A DNA stretch of 64,000 bases from Dehalococcoidia bacterium (GTDB lineage: Bacteria; Chloroflexota; Dehalococcoidia; SpSt-223). The translations under genes and the position numbers were made by a program. Where the stretch lies: the NCBI GenBank assembly GCA_025054935.1, contig JANWZD010000002.1, forward strand, positions 274,131-338,130. Direction: 5' to 3'. The notes under the pieces were generated by a model. The model did no database searches. It was not told the DNA's origin and saw nothing but the letters and a program-made list of their open reading frames with translations. Positions 1-9,076 of the stretch are shown here, piece by piece (position 1 is the stretch's first letter; every line of letters starts with the position of its first letter).

Positions 1-2048
1 AGGCTGCCGGCGCGCACCAGCGGCAGACTGAACGCTGCGTGGCGGATGACGATCGTCTCCGGCTCGCGGGTCTCGGGCGGGATGTCGTCGAGAAAGCGCG
101 ACGGCGGCTGCGGGTCGTTTCGCCCCCAGAGGTTGCGCCGATAGGCGCGGAAGAGGTAGAGCCGCTCTTGGGCACGGGTGACGCCGACGTAGAGCAGCCG
201 CCGTTCCTCCTCGATCTCCTCGAGGCTCTCCTGCTCAGCCTGGATCGCGCGGCTGTGGGGCAGGAGCCCCTCCTCGAGCCCGATGATGAAAACAACGGGA
301 AATTCCAGCCCCTTGGCAGCGTGGAGCGTGATCAGCGTCACGGCGTCGGCAGAGCTGTCGGTCTGGTCGACCGCAGTCAGGAGGGCAACCTTCTCGAGGA
401 AGGCAGTGAGCGCTTGGCGCGGCGGGAAGGACGCAAACTCGGAGGAAGCGGCGGCCAACTGGCGGATGTTTTCGAGCCGATCTGATCCTTCAGCGGTGGC
501 CGGCGCGAGAAACTCGTAGTAGCCTGTGCGGCGTACCACCTCCTCGATCAGCTCGGGCAGGGGGCGCTCCTCACTCTCGGAGCGGAGCTCCTCGATCAGG
601 GCGACAAAAGCGGCGATCGCGCCGCGCGCGCGTCCGCCGAGGTCATGGTCGCCCCGCTGGACTGCGGTGAGCGTTGTCCAGAGCGGCTGGCTGGCTGCCC
701 GCGAGAGCCGCACGAGGTCATCGACCGTCTTCTGGCCGATCCCGCGCGGCGGCACATTGAGGATGCGGGTCAGCGACACGGCGTCGAGCGGGTTCTGGAG
801 GATCCGCAAGTAGGCGAGGACGTCTTTCACCTCTTTGCGTTCGTAGAAGCGCGTTCCGCCCACCAGGCGATACGGGATGGCGTAGGCGTTGAAGCGCTCT
901 TCAAGCGGCCGCGACTGTCCATTCGTCCGATACATCACCGCGAAATCGCGATACGACCGCTGCTCCTCGCGCATGAGGCGTTCGATCTCCCGCGCGACTT
1001 CGGTTGCCTCCTCTTCCTCGTTCGCCAGCTCCCGAACGACGATCTTTCGTCCTCTTCCCCGGTCCGCGACCAGCTCTTTCGGCTTGCGCTGCGTGTTGGC
1101 CGCGATGATTCCTGCGGCCGCGTCGAGGATGTATTGCGTCGAGCGATAGTTCTTTGTCAGGACGACAACTTTGGCATCGGGAAAGTCACGCTCAAAGTTG
1201 AGAATGTTGCGAATATCGGCGGAGCGGAACCGATAGATCGACTGATCGGGGTCGCCGACGACGGCGAGATTGCGATGTTTCGCGGCGAGGATCTTCACCA
1301 GTTCATATTGGGCGATGTTCGTATCTTGGAACTCATCCACCATCACGTGGAGGTAGCGTTCTTGATAGCGCTCGGCGACGGCAGGCACCAGACAGAAGAG
1401 GCGAACCGTCTCGGCGATCAGGTCGTCGAAATCAAGCCCGCGGCTCTCCCGAAGCCGCTCTTGGTAGAGGGCGTAAGCGCGATGAACAATTTCCTCGAAA
1501 TAGGTGCGGGCGTAGCGCGCTGTCTCCTGGTCGGGCGGGAGAAGCTCCGCCTTCAGCCGGCTGATGGCGTTGAGCACCGCTTTTGGGTTGATCTGCCGCT
1601 CATCGAGCCGCAGCTCGGCGAGCACCCATTTCATGACGCGGAGCTGATCGTCATCGTCGAAGATATGAAAGTGCGGGTCGATCCCGATTGCTTTGCCCTC
1701 CGCGCGCAGGATCTGGGCGCAGAGCGCATGAAAGGTGCCCGCCGCCAGTTGGTCGGCGCGGTTGCCGACGAGGCGCTCGATCCGGTCGATCAGTTCGCGC
1801 GCCGCCTTGTTGGTAAAAGTGACCGCCATGATGCGGCGCGGGGAGACACCGATCGTTCGGATGAGATAGGCGACGCGGTGGCTGATGACCCGCGTCTTGC
1901 CGCTCCCGGGTCCGGCGAGGATGAGCAGCGGGCCACGGATAGTTGTGGTGGCGTCGCGCTGGTCGTCGTTCAGGCCGCGGAGGATCGGGTCCTCCCCGCT
2001 TGTCAGCGGCAGCGGGCGCTCTTCGGCACGGGGGCAGGCATCGCTCAC
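1..2048 (-). CDS. pcrA: UvrD/PcrA-type superfamily 1 DNA helicase (3' end outside window)
   Basis: ATP-dependent 3'-5' DNA helicase of the UvrD/PcrA/Rep family, used in excision repair and in clearing stalled forks or RecA filaments. Reading the minus strand from a GTG at 2048 gives 682 codons with no stop before the window edge. Visible motifs are LAGPGSGKTR (Walker A) near residue 45, AVTFTNKAA (motif Ia), a DEFQDTN Walker B about residue 230, GDPDQSIYRFR (motif III), TLHAAKGLEF (motif V) and VGVTRAQERLY (motif VI). The family is about 700-750 aa, so only the C-terminal tail is missing. It sits 31 bp downstream of pyruvate kinase and is probably cotranscribed with it. UvrD and PcrA cannot be told apart here. 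Confidence 0.93.
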   Translation of the reverse strand, partial: MSDACPRAEERPLPLTSGEDPILRGLNDDQRDATTTIRGPLLILAGPGSGKTRVISHRVAYLIRTIGVSPRRIMAVTFTNKAARELIDRIERLVGNRADQLAAGTFHALCAQILRAEGKAIGIDPHFHIFDDDDQLRVMKWVLAELRLDERQINPKAVLNAISRLKAELLPPDQETARYARTYFEEIVHRAYALYQERLRESRGLDFDDLIAETVRLFCLVPAVAERYQERYLHVMVDEFQDTNIAQYELVKILAAKHRNLAVVGDPDQSIYRFRSADIRNILNFERDFPDAKVVVLTKNYRSTQYILDAAAGIIAANTQRKPKELVADRGRGRKIVVRELANEEEEATEVAREIERLMREEQRSYRDFAVMYRTNGQSRPLEERFNAYAIPYRLVGGTRFYERKEVKDVLAYLRILQNPLDAVSLTRILNVPPRGIGQKTVDDLVRLSRAASQPLWTTLTAVQRGDHDLGGRARGAIAAFVALIEELRSESEERPLPELIEEVVRRTGYYEFLAPATAEGSDRLENIRQLAAASSEFASFPPRQALTAFLEKVALLTAVDQTDSSADAVTLITLHAAKGLEFPVVFIIGLEEGLLPHSRAIQAEQESLEEIEEERRLLYVGVTRAQERLYLFRAYRRNLWGRNDPQPPSRFLDDIPPETREPETIVIRHAAFSLPLVRAGS

Positions 2049-2079
2049 AGTCGAACTGTAGTTCTCCCCTCGCTGCCCG

Positions 2080-3501
2080 TCAAGTTCTTGAGCGGGGGAG
2101 ATCGAGGAGGGTGAAGTAGTTTGTTCTGCCTCGCGGTCCCGTCGGGGTGCCGCCGACGACAATGACGGAGTCGCCGGGCGAAGCGAGCCCTTCGGCCAGC
2201 AGCCGTTCCTGCAGTGCGGAAAGCGTCTCGTCCATCGTCGGCTTGAACGGCTGATAGATGGCGGTCACCCCCCACCACAGCGCCAGCGAACGGCGCACCT
2301 CCTCGCTCTCGGTCACGGCGATGATCGGGGTCGTTGGCCGGAAACTGGAGATCAGCCGCGCCGTGAAGCCGCTCCGGGTCATGGCGACGAGCGCGCGGGC
2401 GTGGATTCCGCTCGCGAGGACACACGCTGCCTGCGCGATCGCTTCAGAGCGCCCGCCGTGCGGCTCCAGTTGGGTCGGGCGCGTCACCTCGGCGGCCTCC
2501 GCGCTCGTGGCGATGCGGCTCATGGTCTCAACGGCGAGCACTGGATAGCGCCCGGTGGCAGTCTCGGCCGACAGCATGACGGCATCTGCGGAGTCGAAAA
2601 TCGCGTTCGCGACGTCAGACACCTCGGCGCGCGTCGGGCGTTCCTGCACTGTCATCGATTCGAGCATCTGGGTGGCAACGATCACTGGCCGGCGGTGCGC
2701 GCGCGCTTGCCGCGTAATCCGCTTCTGGATCGCCGGCACCTGTTCCAACGGCACTTCGACGCCGAGGTCCCCGCGCGCCACCATCACGCCGTCGGAAACA
2801 GAGAGAATGCGGTCGAGGTGGTCGACCGCCTGCGGCTTCTCGATCTTGGCGATGACCGGCGTCTTGGCGCCGAGGGAACTGATGAACTGCTTCGCCTCGC
2901 GAACATCATCAGGACGCCGGACAAACGAGAGCGCAACGTAATCCACCCCGATCCGAAGCCCGTGCTGCAGGTCGTCGCGATCTTTCTGCGTCAACGCATG
3001 GGCCGACACTGTCACTCCCGGCAGATTGATCCCTTGGCGCTCCCGAAGGACACCGCCAGTGACGACCTGGGTCCGGACGGAGTCGTAGTCCACGTCGAGC
3101 ACGACGAGGCTGATAGCGCCGTCGGAAAGGAGAATGCGGTCGCCCGGACGGACATCGGTGGGGAGGCTGAGATAGTTCGTCGAAATCATCTCCGGCGTGC
3201 CGAGCACCGGACGGGTCGTGATGATCAGCTCCTGCCCCGCGTGGAGCTCGATGGGCTGGCCGTCGACGTTGCGGCCGGTGCGGATCTTCGGTCCCTGCAG
3301 GTCGAGCAGGACCGCAACGTTGCGGCGGGCACGCGCGGCCGCCTCGCGGACGAGTTTCGTCAGCCGTTCACGCTCGCTCGGTGTGCTGTGCGAGCAGTTG
3401 AGCCGGGCGACGTCCATCCCGGCGATAACGAGCTGCTCGATCGTCGACGGCTCGCACGACGCCGGCCCGAGCGTCGCGACGATCTTGGTGCGGCGTGCCA
3501 C
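2080..3501 (-). CDS. pyk: Pyruvate kinase
   Basis: Converts phosphoenolpyruvate and ADP to pyruvate and ATP, the last step of glycolysis, in the cytosol. The 473-residue product begins MARRTKIVATLGPASCEPS, the classic N-terminus. It has the substrate-binding ARLNCSHS segment, LDLQGPKIRTG, KIEKPQA, the metal-binding VARGDLGVE loop and VATQMLESM. Its length is normal for the bacterial enzyme with A, B and C domains and no extra PEP-utiliser domain. The ATG start lies 6 bp after the stop of the upstream DRTGG protein, which supports translational coupling. No allosteric site can be assigned by eye. Confidence 0.96.
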   Translation of the reverse strand: MARRTKIVATLGPASCEPSTIEQLVIAGMDVARLNCSHSTPSERERLTKLVREAAARARRNVAVLLDLQGPKIRTGRNVDGQPIELHAGQELIITTRPVLGTPEMISTNYLSLPTDVRPGDRILLSDGAISLVVLDVDYDSVRTQVVTGGVLRERQGINLPGVTVSAHALTQKDRDDLQHGLRIGVDYVALSFVRRPDDVREAKQFISSLGAKTPVIAKIEKPQAVDHLDRILSVSDGVMVARGDLGVEVPLEQVPAIQKRITRQARAHRRPVIVATQMLESMTVQERPTRAEVSDVANAIFDSADAVMLSAETATGRYPVLAVETMSRIATSAEAAEVTRPTQLEPHGGRSEAIAQAACVLASGIHARALVAMTRSGFTARLISSFRPTTPIIAVTESEEVRRSLALWWGVTAIYQPFKPTMDETLSALQERLLAEGLASPGDSVIVVGGTPTGPRGRTNYFTLLDLPRSRT

Positions 3502-3507
3502 GCGAGG

Positions 3508-4554
3508 CTACGATGACGCGCCGGCAGGGGCGCGGATCAAAGCAAGATCGAGATGCGCCGCAACGAGGTCGGCGACGAGCGGGACATTCGCTGGAACGCT
3601 GAAGCGCGACGTCGGGAACAGCTCTTCGAGTTGCTCCATGACAGCAAGGGTATCCTGCTTGACCATGATAAGCGGGACATCTTCTTCTTCGGCGCGTGCT
3701 AGCACGATCGGATTTGGCACGATATTGCCGGCCAGCACGAGACAGCGCGTATCGGTCTCGAGCGCCGCGAGGTGAATATCCGGCCGGCTGCCGTGAGCGA
3801 TGACTGCTTTCCGGCGGAAGCGCTGGAAGTACTCCGACGCTTTGCCCAGGACGACCGTTCCGACCATGAAATGCTCGACGACCTCGCCGGCCCGGTGGTG
3901 ACTGTTCATGATCTGGCCGCCAAGGTGGTCAGCGAGCTGCTGCACGGTCACCGCTGACAGCGTCTCCTCGAACGGGATCGCCCCGAGGAAACGCCCCCCG
4001 CGCGCCTGAAAGAACCGGCGGAAGCGCTCCTCGGCGCCGCTCCACCGCTGTCGGGGCACCGCGTTGATCACCACGCCGAGCAGCCGTTCGCCGACAGCCT
4101 CATGGGCGGCGAGCGCCTCGTCGACGACGGCATCGCTCTCGTAGCGCGCCACGACGATCACCGACGCCTCTAAGGCGTCGGCCAGTTCCCGCGCCGAGAG
4201 ACCGAGCGCGCGCCCTTGGGCGGGGGCGGCGCCGCCCTCGACGATCACAACCTCCTTTCCCGCTCCGGCGTCGCGTGCGGCAGCGATCACTGCCTCGCGG
4301 TCGAACGGCTGGCCATCGAGCAGCTTGCCGAGTGCGGCGCCGCCGAGCGAGGCCCCTGCTGCCGGGTTGGCCACGCCGAGCAGTGTGCCGAGGAAGCGGG
4401 CATCCGGCGACGAGGCGGGCGGCGTGTCATCCGCCTCAAATGCTTTGAAGTAGCCGACACTGCGGCCGTCGCGCCGGAGGAGCTCCGCGAGCGCCGCTGC
4501 CAGCATGGTCTTGCCCGCCCGAGGGCGCGTGGAAACGATCACTAGTGAGTGCAA
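3508..4554 (-). CDS. P-loop (BioD-like) protein with DRTGG domain, phosphotransacetylase-associated type
   Basis: A 348-residue protein of the family annotated as 'phosphotransacetylase family / DRTGG domain-containing'. The N-terminal part (about residues 1-200) resembles dethiobiotin-synthetase-type P-loop proteins, with STRPRAGKTMLAAAL as Walker A and a conserved VIVEGG. The C-terminal part (about 215-330) resembles the DRTGG domain found in some phosphotransacetylases. The catalytic PTA domain is absent, so enzyme activity is not implied; a sensory or regulatory role in acetyl-CoA or energy metabolism is an inference. The start is a TTG with GGAGG six bases upstream. It is the first gene of a pyk-pcrA operon preceded by a perfect TATAAT at 4629-4634. 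Confidence 0.8.
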   Translation of the reverse strand: MHSLVIVSTRPRAGKTMLAAALAELLRRDGRSVGYFKAFEADDTPPASSPDARFLGTLLGVANPAAGASLGGAALGKLLDGQPFDREAVIAAARDAGAGKEVVIVEGGAAPAQGRALGLSARELADALEASVIVVARYESDAVVDEALAAHEAVGERLLGVVINAVPRQRWSGAEERFRRFFQARGGRFLGAIPFEETLSAVTVQQLADHLGGQIMNSHHRAGEVVEHFMVGTVVLGKASEYFQRFRRKAVIAHGSRPDIHLAALETDTRCLVLAGNIVPNPIVLARAEEEDVPLIMVKQDTLAVMEQLEELFPTSRFSVPANVPLVADLVAAHLDLALIRAPAGASS

Positions 4555-4628
4555 GTTGTGCCTCCGTACCGAACTCCGCGCTCGGGACGCTCAACGCGCG
4601 TCTAGCGCGGCGAACCGCGCCCGCTTCG

Positions 4629-4634
4629 ATTATA
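4629..4634 (-). promoter_or_regulatory. -10 element (TATAAT) for the DRTGG-pyk-pcrA operon
   Basis: On the minus strand these six bases read TATAAT, a perfect -10 hexamer, 75 bp upstream of the TTG start at 4554. No good -35 is seen at 16-18 bp spacing (TCGTCT at 17 bp). It separates the operon from ftsZ, whose stop is at 4736. Confidence 0.4.
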
Positions 4635-4735
4635 GGACTACCGCGCTTCTGAGACGACGGCCGCGCCACGGCATTCCCCGCTCAGCGCGCTCTCCGTCAT
4701 CCGGCAGGGAACGGGGCGTCGGCCGCGCCCGCTGC

Positions 4736-5863
4736 TTAGCGCAGGCCTTGGCGGCGGAGGAACGGTGGGATATCGATATCCTGAACGCCGGGGTCGATTG
4801 TGGGCAAGCTCGGCAATGTCCGCGGACGGTCGGCCGCCGGCTGGGGCTGGGAAACCGGCCGCCCCTGCGGCTGGTAGAGCGGCGGTTGCGCTTCGGCTTG
4901 GCGCGTCTGCAGGCGGGCATCGAACCCGGTGGCGACGACCGTGATCCGAACCGTCTGATCGAGCGTCGGGTCGAAGGTCATACCGAAAATGATGTTCGCG
5001 TCCGGGTCTGCCGCTTTGCTGATGATCTCCGCCGCTTCGTCCACCTCGTAGAGCGTGAGATCTTCTCCACCTGAGACAACGAACAGTACGCCCTTCGCGC
5101 CGTCGATCGACTGGTCGAGCAGCGGGCTATTGATCGCCATGCGGGCGGCGTCGGCGGCGCGGGTGTCGCCGTGCCCTTCCCCAATCCCCATTAGCGCCGA
5201 GCCCGCGTCTTTCATGATTGAGCGCACGTCAGCGAAGTCGACGTTGATCTCGCCGGGAACGGTGATCAGCTCCGAGATCCCTTGGATGCCTTGGCGCAGG
5301 ACGTCATCCGCATATTTGAATGCGTCGCGGGCGCGCGCCTTCTTGTCGAGCACGGCTTTGAGCCGATCGTTCGGGATGACAATGATGGTATCGACCTTCT
5401 CCTTCAGGCGGAGAATGCCCTCCTCGGCGTACATCCGGCGCTTGTTGCCCTCCCAGCTGAAGGGACGGGTCACGACCGCAACCGTGAGGGCGCCGGCTTC
5501 GCGGGCGAGCTCGGCGACAACGGGAGCGGCGCCGGTTCCCGTGCCTCCGCCCATGCCCGCGGTAATGAACACCATGTCGGCGCCGCTGATGACCGAGAGG
5601 ATCTCGTCGCGGCTTTCCTCAGCTGCCTTCATGCCCTGCTCCGGGTTGCCCCCGCAGCCAAGACCCTTCGTCAGCCGGTCGCCGATGCGGACCCGCGTTG
5701 GGGCTTCGGAGCGAATGAGGGCTTGGGCATCGGTGTTGATAGCGATGAATTCCACCCCCCGAATGCCCTCTTGAATCATGTGATCGACCGCGTTGCTGCC
5801 GGCGCCGCCCACGCCGATGACTTTGATGACGGCGACGTTTTCGTGCTCGGCCGAGTCGTACAT
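4736..5863 (-). CDS. ftsZ: Cell division protein FtsZ
   Basis: Tubulin-like GTPase that assembles the cytokinetic Z ring at midcell. The 375-residue product contains the tubulin signature [16 protein letters not shown], the N-terminal [22 protein letters not shown], and a C-terminal peptide [10 protein letters not shown] that matches the conserved tail binding FtsA and other partners. The linker of about 50 residues is Pro/Gln rich. The frame stays open upstream to 5959, but the ATG at 5863 is preferred because AAGGAA precedes it and the FtsZ fold begins right after. It is the last gene of the dcw cluster, separated from ftsA by 139 bp that hold a possible promoter of its own. Confidence 0.97.
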   Translation of the reverse strand: MYDSAEHENVAVIKVIGVGGAGSNAVDHMIQEGIRGVEFIAINTDAQALIRSEAPTRVRIGDRLTKGLGCGGNPEQGMKAAEESRDEILSVISGADMVFITAGMGGGTGTGAAPVVAELAREAGALTVAVVTRPFSWEGNKRRMYAEEGILRLKEKVDTIIVIPNDRLKAVLDKKARARDAFKYADDVLRQGIQGISELITVPGEINVDFADVRSIMKDAGSALMGIGEGHGDTRAADAARMAINSPLLDQSIDGAKGVLFVVSGGEDLTLYEVDEAAEIISKAADPDANIIFGMTFDPTLDQTVRITVVATGFDARLQTRQAEAQPPLYQPQGRPVSQPQPAADRPRTLPSLPTIDPGVQDIDIPPFLRRQGLR

Positions 5864-5926
5864 GGACCCGTTCCTTTCTCTCCGGTACCCGGCCCCGTCA
5901 ATTTCGCCCTCGGAGGGCCGGCTCGG

Positions 5927-5955
5927 ATTGTGACATAGGCTCCTCGCCCATGCAA
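5927..5955 (-). promoter_or_regulatory. Possible ftsZ promoter
   Basis: On the minus strand, TTGCAT (5955-5950), a 17-bp spacer and CACAAT (5932-5927) form a moderate sigma-70-like promoter about 64 bp upstream of the ftsZ ATG. An internal promoter before ftsZ is common in dcw clusters. Judged by eye only. Confidence 0.3.
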
Positions 5956-6002
5956 GCAAGAAAGCCAGCGATGGCTCCCTCGTTTGCTCGCTTCGGCGCA
6001 GG

Positions 6003-7250
6003 TTAGGAGGGGAGCAGTTCGCGTGCCCAGCCGATCAAGCGGCGGGCAAGCGCTGCTCCTCCTGACCGCCGCTTTGCCGGGTGAGCGGTCCGCGAGTCGA
6101 CCTCGCTTGCTCGCAGCCCCCACAGCAGCAGCCCGACGCTCGTCGCGTAGGCAGGGTCGGAGACGGTATCAGTCAGCCCGCGAAGGCGGCGCGGCCGGCC
6201 CACGCGGACCGGCATCCGATAGGCCTCGCGCGCGAAGGCGTCGATCCCAACCAGATTGGCGCTTCCGCCCGTCAGGACGATGCCGGCCGGCAGCAAGCCG
6301 TCGTAGCCCGAGCGCTTCACGTCGGCGATGATCATCTGGAGGATGTCGTCAACGCGCGCTTCGACGATCTCGCAGAGGTGGCGGCGCGACTCCTGCCGTT
6401 TCTCCTCGGCGCCAAACGCCGGCAGATCGATCAGGTCATTGGGGGGAACGAGCCGGGGCTGTGCTTGGGCGTAGCGCGCTTTCAGCTCCTCCGCCACTTG
6501 GAACGAGGTGCGCAGCGTCACTGCGATGTCATTCGAGAGGTGCCAGCCGCCGACCGGAAGACAGGACGTATGCCATACCGCGCCGTCGACGAAGAGCGCT
6601 ACGTCCGTCGTGCCGCCGCCGATATCGGCAAGGAGGACCCCCATCTCCTTCTCTTCCTCGCTCAGCACTGCCTCCGCCGAGGCGAGCGGCTGGAGCACGA
6701 GGTCGTCCACATCGACGCCGGCCAAGTTGACGCACTTTGTCAGGTTCTGGATCGATGTCGTCGCGCCAGAGATAAGGTGGGTCTCAACTTCGAGCCGAAA
6801 CCCGTGCATGCCGATCGGGTTCTTCACCCCTTCTTGGCCGTCGACCGTATAGGAGCGCGGGATGATGTGGATCAGCTCGCGGTTGGAGGGGATCGGGATC
6901 GCGCGCGCCGACTCGATCACCCGCGTCGAGTCGTCCAGCGTGATCACCCGGTCGGGATGGGTGATGGCGATCACGCCGCGGTTGTTTTGCGAGCGGATGT
7001 GGTCGCCCGAGATGCCGACGTAGGCGGAGACGATCTTAAAACCGCTTGTTCGCTCCGCTTTCTCGATTGAGGCAACCACAGACCCCACGGTCGCGTCGAG
7101 GTCGACAATCGAACCTTTCTTCAGCCCCCGAGCCGGAGCAACCCCGACGCCCAGGATCTCTGTTTCCCCGCCGCGGCCCCGGCCACCAACAAGGGTACAG
7201 ATTTTTGTCGTTCCGATGTCGATCGCCGCGATTACTCGGTCGTTTCCCAC
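6003..7250 (-). CDS. ftsA: Cell division protein FtsA
   Basis: Actin-like ATPase that tethers FtsZ filaments to the membrane and recruits the late divisome. The 415-residue product shows the ASKHA phosphate-1 motif [16 protein letters not shown] at the N-terminus, the SHS2 insertion region typical of FtsA (1C domain), the phosphate-2 motif [15 protein letters not shown], and [11 protein letters not shown]. The last residues ([14 protein letters not shown]) form an amphipathic helix suited to membrane binding. The start is a GTG six bases after the ftsQ stop, so the two are surely cotranscribed. Confidence 0.95.
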   Translation of the reverse strand: MGNDRVIAAIDIGTTKICTLVGGRGRGGETEILGVGVAPARGLKKGSIVDLDATVGSVVASIEKAERTSGFKIVSAYVGISGDHIRSQNNRGVIAITHPDRVITLDDSTRVIESARAIPIPSNRELIHIIPRSYTVDGQEGVKNPIGMHGFRLEVETHLISGATTSIQNLTKCVNLAGVDVDDLVLQPLASAEAVLSEEEKEMGVLLADIGGGTTDVALFVDGAVWHTSCLPVGGWHLSNDIAVTLRTSFQVAEELKARYAQAQPRLVPPNDLIDLPAFGAEEKRQESRRHLCEIVEARVDDILQMIIADVKRSGYDGLLPAGIVLTGGSANLVGIDAFAREAYRMPVRVGRPRRLRGLTDTVSDPAYATSVGLLLWGLRASEVDSRTAHPAKRRSGGAALARRLIGWARELLPS

Positions 7251-7256
7251 TGCCGC

Positions 7257-8075
7257 CTACCGGATGAATGGCCGGGCGCCGAAGCGGAGATCGACTGCGG
7301 TGAACGAGATCTTGCGGGCGCGGGCCGTCTCGACAATCGCTTTCAGCGTCGCGAGTTTGTACTCAAGGTCTTCGCCGTCCCCAAACCGGGCTTGCCAGCC
7401 TCCGTCGGTGATGACGAGCAGCCCTCCTCTCTCACTATACTCGAACCGCTTCGCTTTCACCCCCACCAGCGGCGGCAGCGCGCGGTCGAGCGCTACCGCC
7501 AGCTTGACGGGCTCAGGCGGGACGCGGGCGCCCGGCTTCAGCGGAGCACTGCTCCCAGAGATCACGACCGGAAGCGTCGGCGCTGCTTGGGGGATCACCT
7601 CAAGCACGACCCCTTCCTCGTCAATGAGATAGCGTGTGCTCCCTGCCTGCCAGATCGCCCACGGCGTCCGTTCTTCGAGCGTCAGTTCGATTTCCCCCGG
7701 CAGGCGGCGCGTTACGGTGACGCTCTTGATCCGCGGAAGAGCGGTCAGCGACTCGGCGATCGCGCGGTCCGACACTTCGAGCACATGCCGCCCCTCCAGG
7801 CGCGCTGCCGCGATCACGTCGCCGGGGGAGATCGTTTGAAGACCGCGAACGTGCACCTGAGAGACCCGGAACATCGGCTGATTATAGAGAGTAACGAGAC
7901 CTGCAGCCACGAGAGGCGCCGCCAGCAGGGGGAGGACGCGTTGCCATGAGGGGAGGGGGATCGCCGCGAGCCGAAGGTATACCCGCCGCCAGAGCGCCCG
8001 CCGAGGAGAACGGCCGGCGACCCGACGGCGGCCGAAGGCCCAGCTGATACTGCTCTGGCGCACAGCGAAGTTCAC
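7257..8075 (-). CDS. ftsQ: Cell division protein FtsQ/DivIB
   Basis: Single-pass divisome protein linking the cytoplasmic ring to septal peptidoglycan synthesis. It has a basic cytoplasmic N-terminus, one membrane helix around VLPLLAAPLVAAGLVTLY, then a POTRA-type domain beginning FRVSQVHVRGLQTISPGDVI and the FtsQ beta domain with LPRIKSVTVTRRLPGEIELTL. The frame is open to 8126, but the GTG at 8075 gives a GTGA overlap with the murB stop, like the other junctions of this cluster, and a 272-residue product of normal length. The sequence is weakly conserved, as usual for FtsQ, and position in the cluster supports the call. Confidence 0.88.
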   Translation of the reverse strand: MNFAVRQSSISWAFGRRRVAGRSPRRALWRRVYLRLAAIPLPSWQRVLPLLAAPLVAAGLVTLYNQPMFRVSQVHVRGLQTISPGDVIAAARLEGRHVLEVSDRAIAESLTALPRIKSVTVTRRLPGEIELTLEERTPWAIWQAGSTRYLIDEEGVVLEVIPQAAPTLPVVISGSSAPLKPGARVPPEPVKLAVALDRALPPLVGVKAKRFEYSERGGLLVITDGGWQARFGDGEDLEYKLATLKAIVETARARKISFTAVDLRFGARPFIR

Positions 8076-9076
8076 CGCTCCGCCTCGCCCACAATCTGGA
8101 TCTCCAACTCGAGGAAGACACCCCACTGCGCGAAGACCCGCTCACGGACGAGGTCAACGAGCGCAAGCACGTCGGCTGCGGTGGCACCGCCCAAGTTGAG
8201 CATGAAGTTCCCATGCAAGTCGGAGACGCGCACCGCCCCGACCTGCGCACCTTTCAGATTCGCCCGCTCGATCAGCCAGCCCGCCGCGGCTTCCGGCGGG
8301 TTCTTGAAAATTGAGCCCGCCCCGGCGCCGACGGGCTGCGTTCGGCGGCGGTACTGCGAGTATTGCGCGACGGCAGCGCGCAACGTAAGAGGATCGCCGC
8401 GGCGGAGCGCGAACTTGGCGGCAAGGACGACCGGCCGCGGACAGGAGGGGGCTGCCTCCTTGAGTAGGCTGGCGCGGTACGTCAGCCCCAGTTCCGCTGC
8501 CGGCCGCCACACCGGCACGTCGCTCGCCGGGTGGAGAAGAAGGGCGGCGGTCATGCTGCTCGCCATCTCACCGCCGTGCGCGCCGGCGTTGTTGACGACT
8601 GCGCCGCCGACAGTGCCGGGAATATCCACCGCCCATTCGAGCCCTGCCCAGCCCGCCAGCGCCGTTCGCCTCGCCAATGCCGCAAGCGGCATCCCCGCCT
8701 CGACCGTCAGCTCGAGCGTCTCAGCAGCCGGCTGTTCGTTAGCAAGAGCAAGCGCTTCCTCCAGCGAACGTTGGCGCGGCGGCCGACTGCCGGACGGCTC
8801 GCCCATCACTTGCCGAGCACGGCTCTCAATGACGACGCCCCGGACCCCGCCGTCGAGCACGAGGAGGTTGCTCCCTCCTCCGATCACGAGGACGGGGAGG
8901 TCCTCTTCCCACGCCGCCCGCACCGCGGCAATCAGCTGGGGGAGTGTCCGCGCTTGGACATAGGCGTCTGCCGGACCGCCGATGCGGAAGGTCGTGTGCT
9001 TCGCGAGCGGCTCGTCGAACCGCACCGGGACAACCCCGCGCAGCCGCGCCGCGAACGCAGTTCGCCGCTCGTTCAT
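8072..9076 (-). CDS. murB: UDP-N-acetylmuramate dehydrogenase MurB
   Basis: FAD flavoenzyme that reduces UDP-GlcNAc-enolpyruvate to UDP-MurNAc with NADPH. The 334-residue product has HTTFRIGGPADAYV, the FAD-binding VLVIGGGSNLLV, GLEWAVDIPGTVGGAVVNNAGAH split across the centre, and C-terminal AGSIFKNP plus HGNFMLNLG. The arrangement matches the type II (MurB_C) enzymes of Gram-positive-like bacteria. A short proline/arginine-rich insertion lies near residues 95-105. The start overlaps the murC stop by four bases (ATGA) and the end overlaps ftsQ. Confidence 0.95.
   Translation of the reverse strand: MNERRTAFAARLRGVVPVRFDEPLAKHTTFRIGGPADAYVQARTLPQLIAAVRAAWEEDLPVLVIGGGSNLLVLDGGVRGVVIESRARQVMGEPSGSRPPRQRSLEEALALANEQPAAETLELTVEAGMPLAALARRTALAGWAGLEWAVDIPGTVGGAVVNNAGAHGGEMASSMTAALLLHPASDVPVWRPAAELGLTYRASLLKEAAPSCPRPVVLAAKFALRRGDPLTLRAAVAQYSQYRRRTQPVGAGAGSIFKNPPEAAAGWLIERANLKGAQVGAVRVSDLHGNFMLNLGGATAADVLALVDLVRERVFAQWGVFLELEIQIVGEAER

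Noticed and set aside
645..2114. 489-codon plus-strand open frame
   Set aside because: It is antisense to the PcrA/UvrD helicase, has no domain motif and is rich in Arg/Asp/Val as expected for a GC-rich shadow frame.
4736..5959. Longer FtsZ start at 5959
   Set aside because: It adds 32 residues that no FtsZ has and runs through the promoter region; the ATG at 5863 has a ribosome site.
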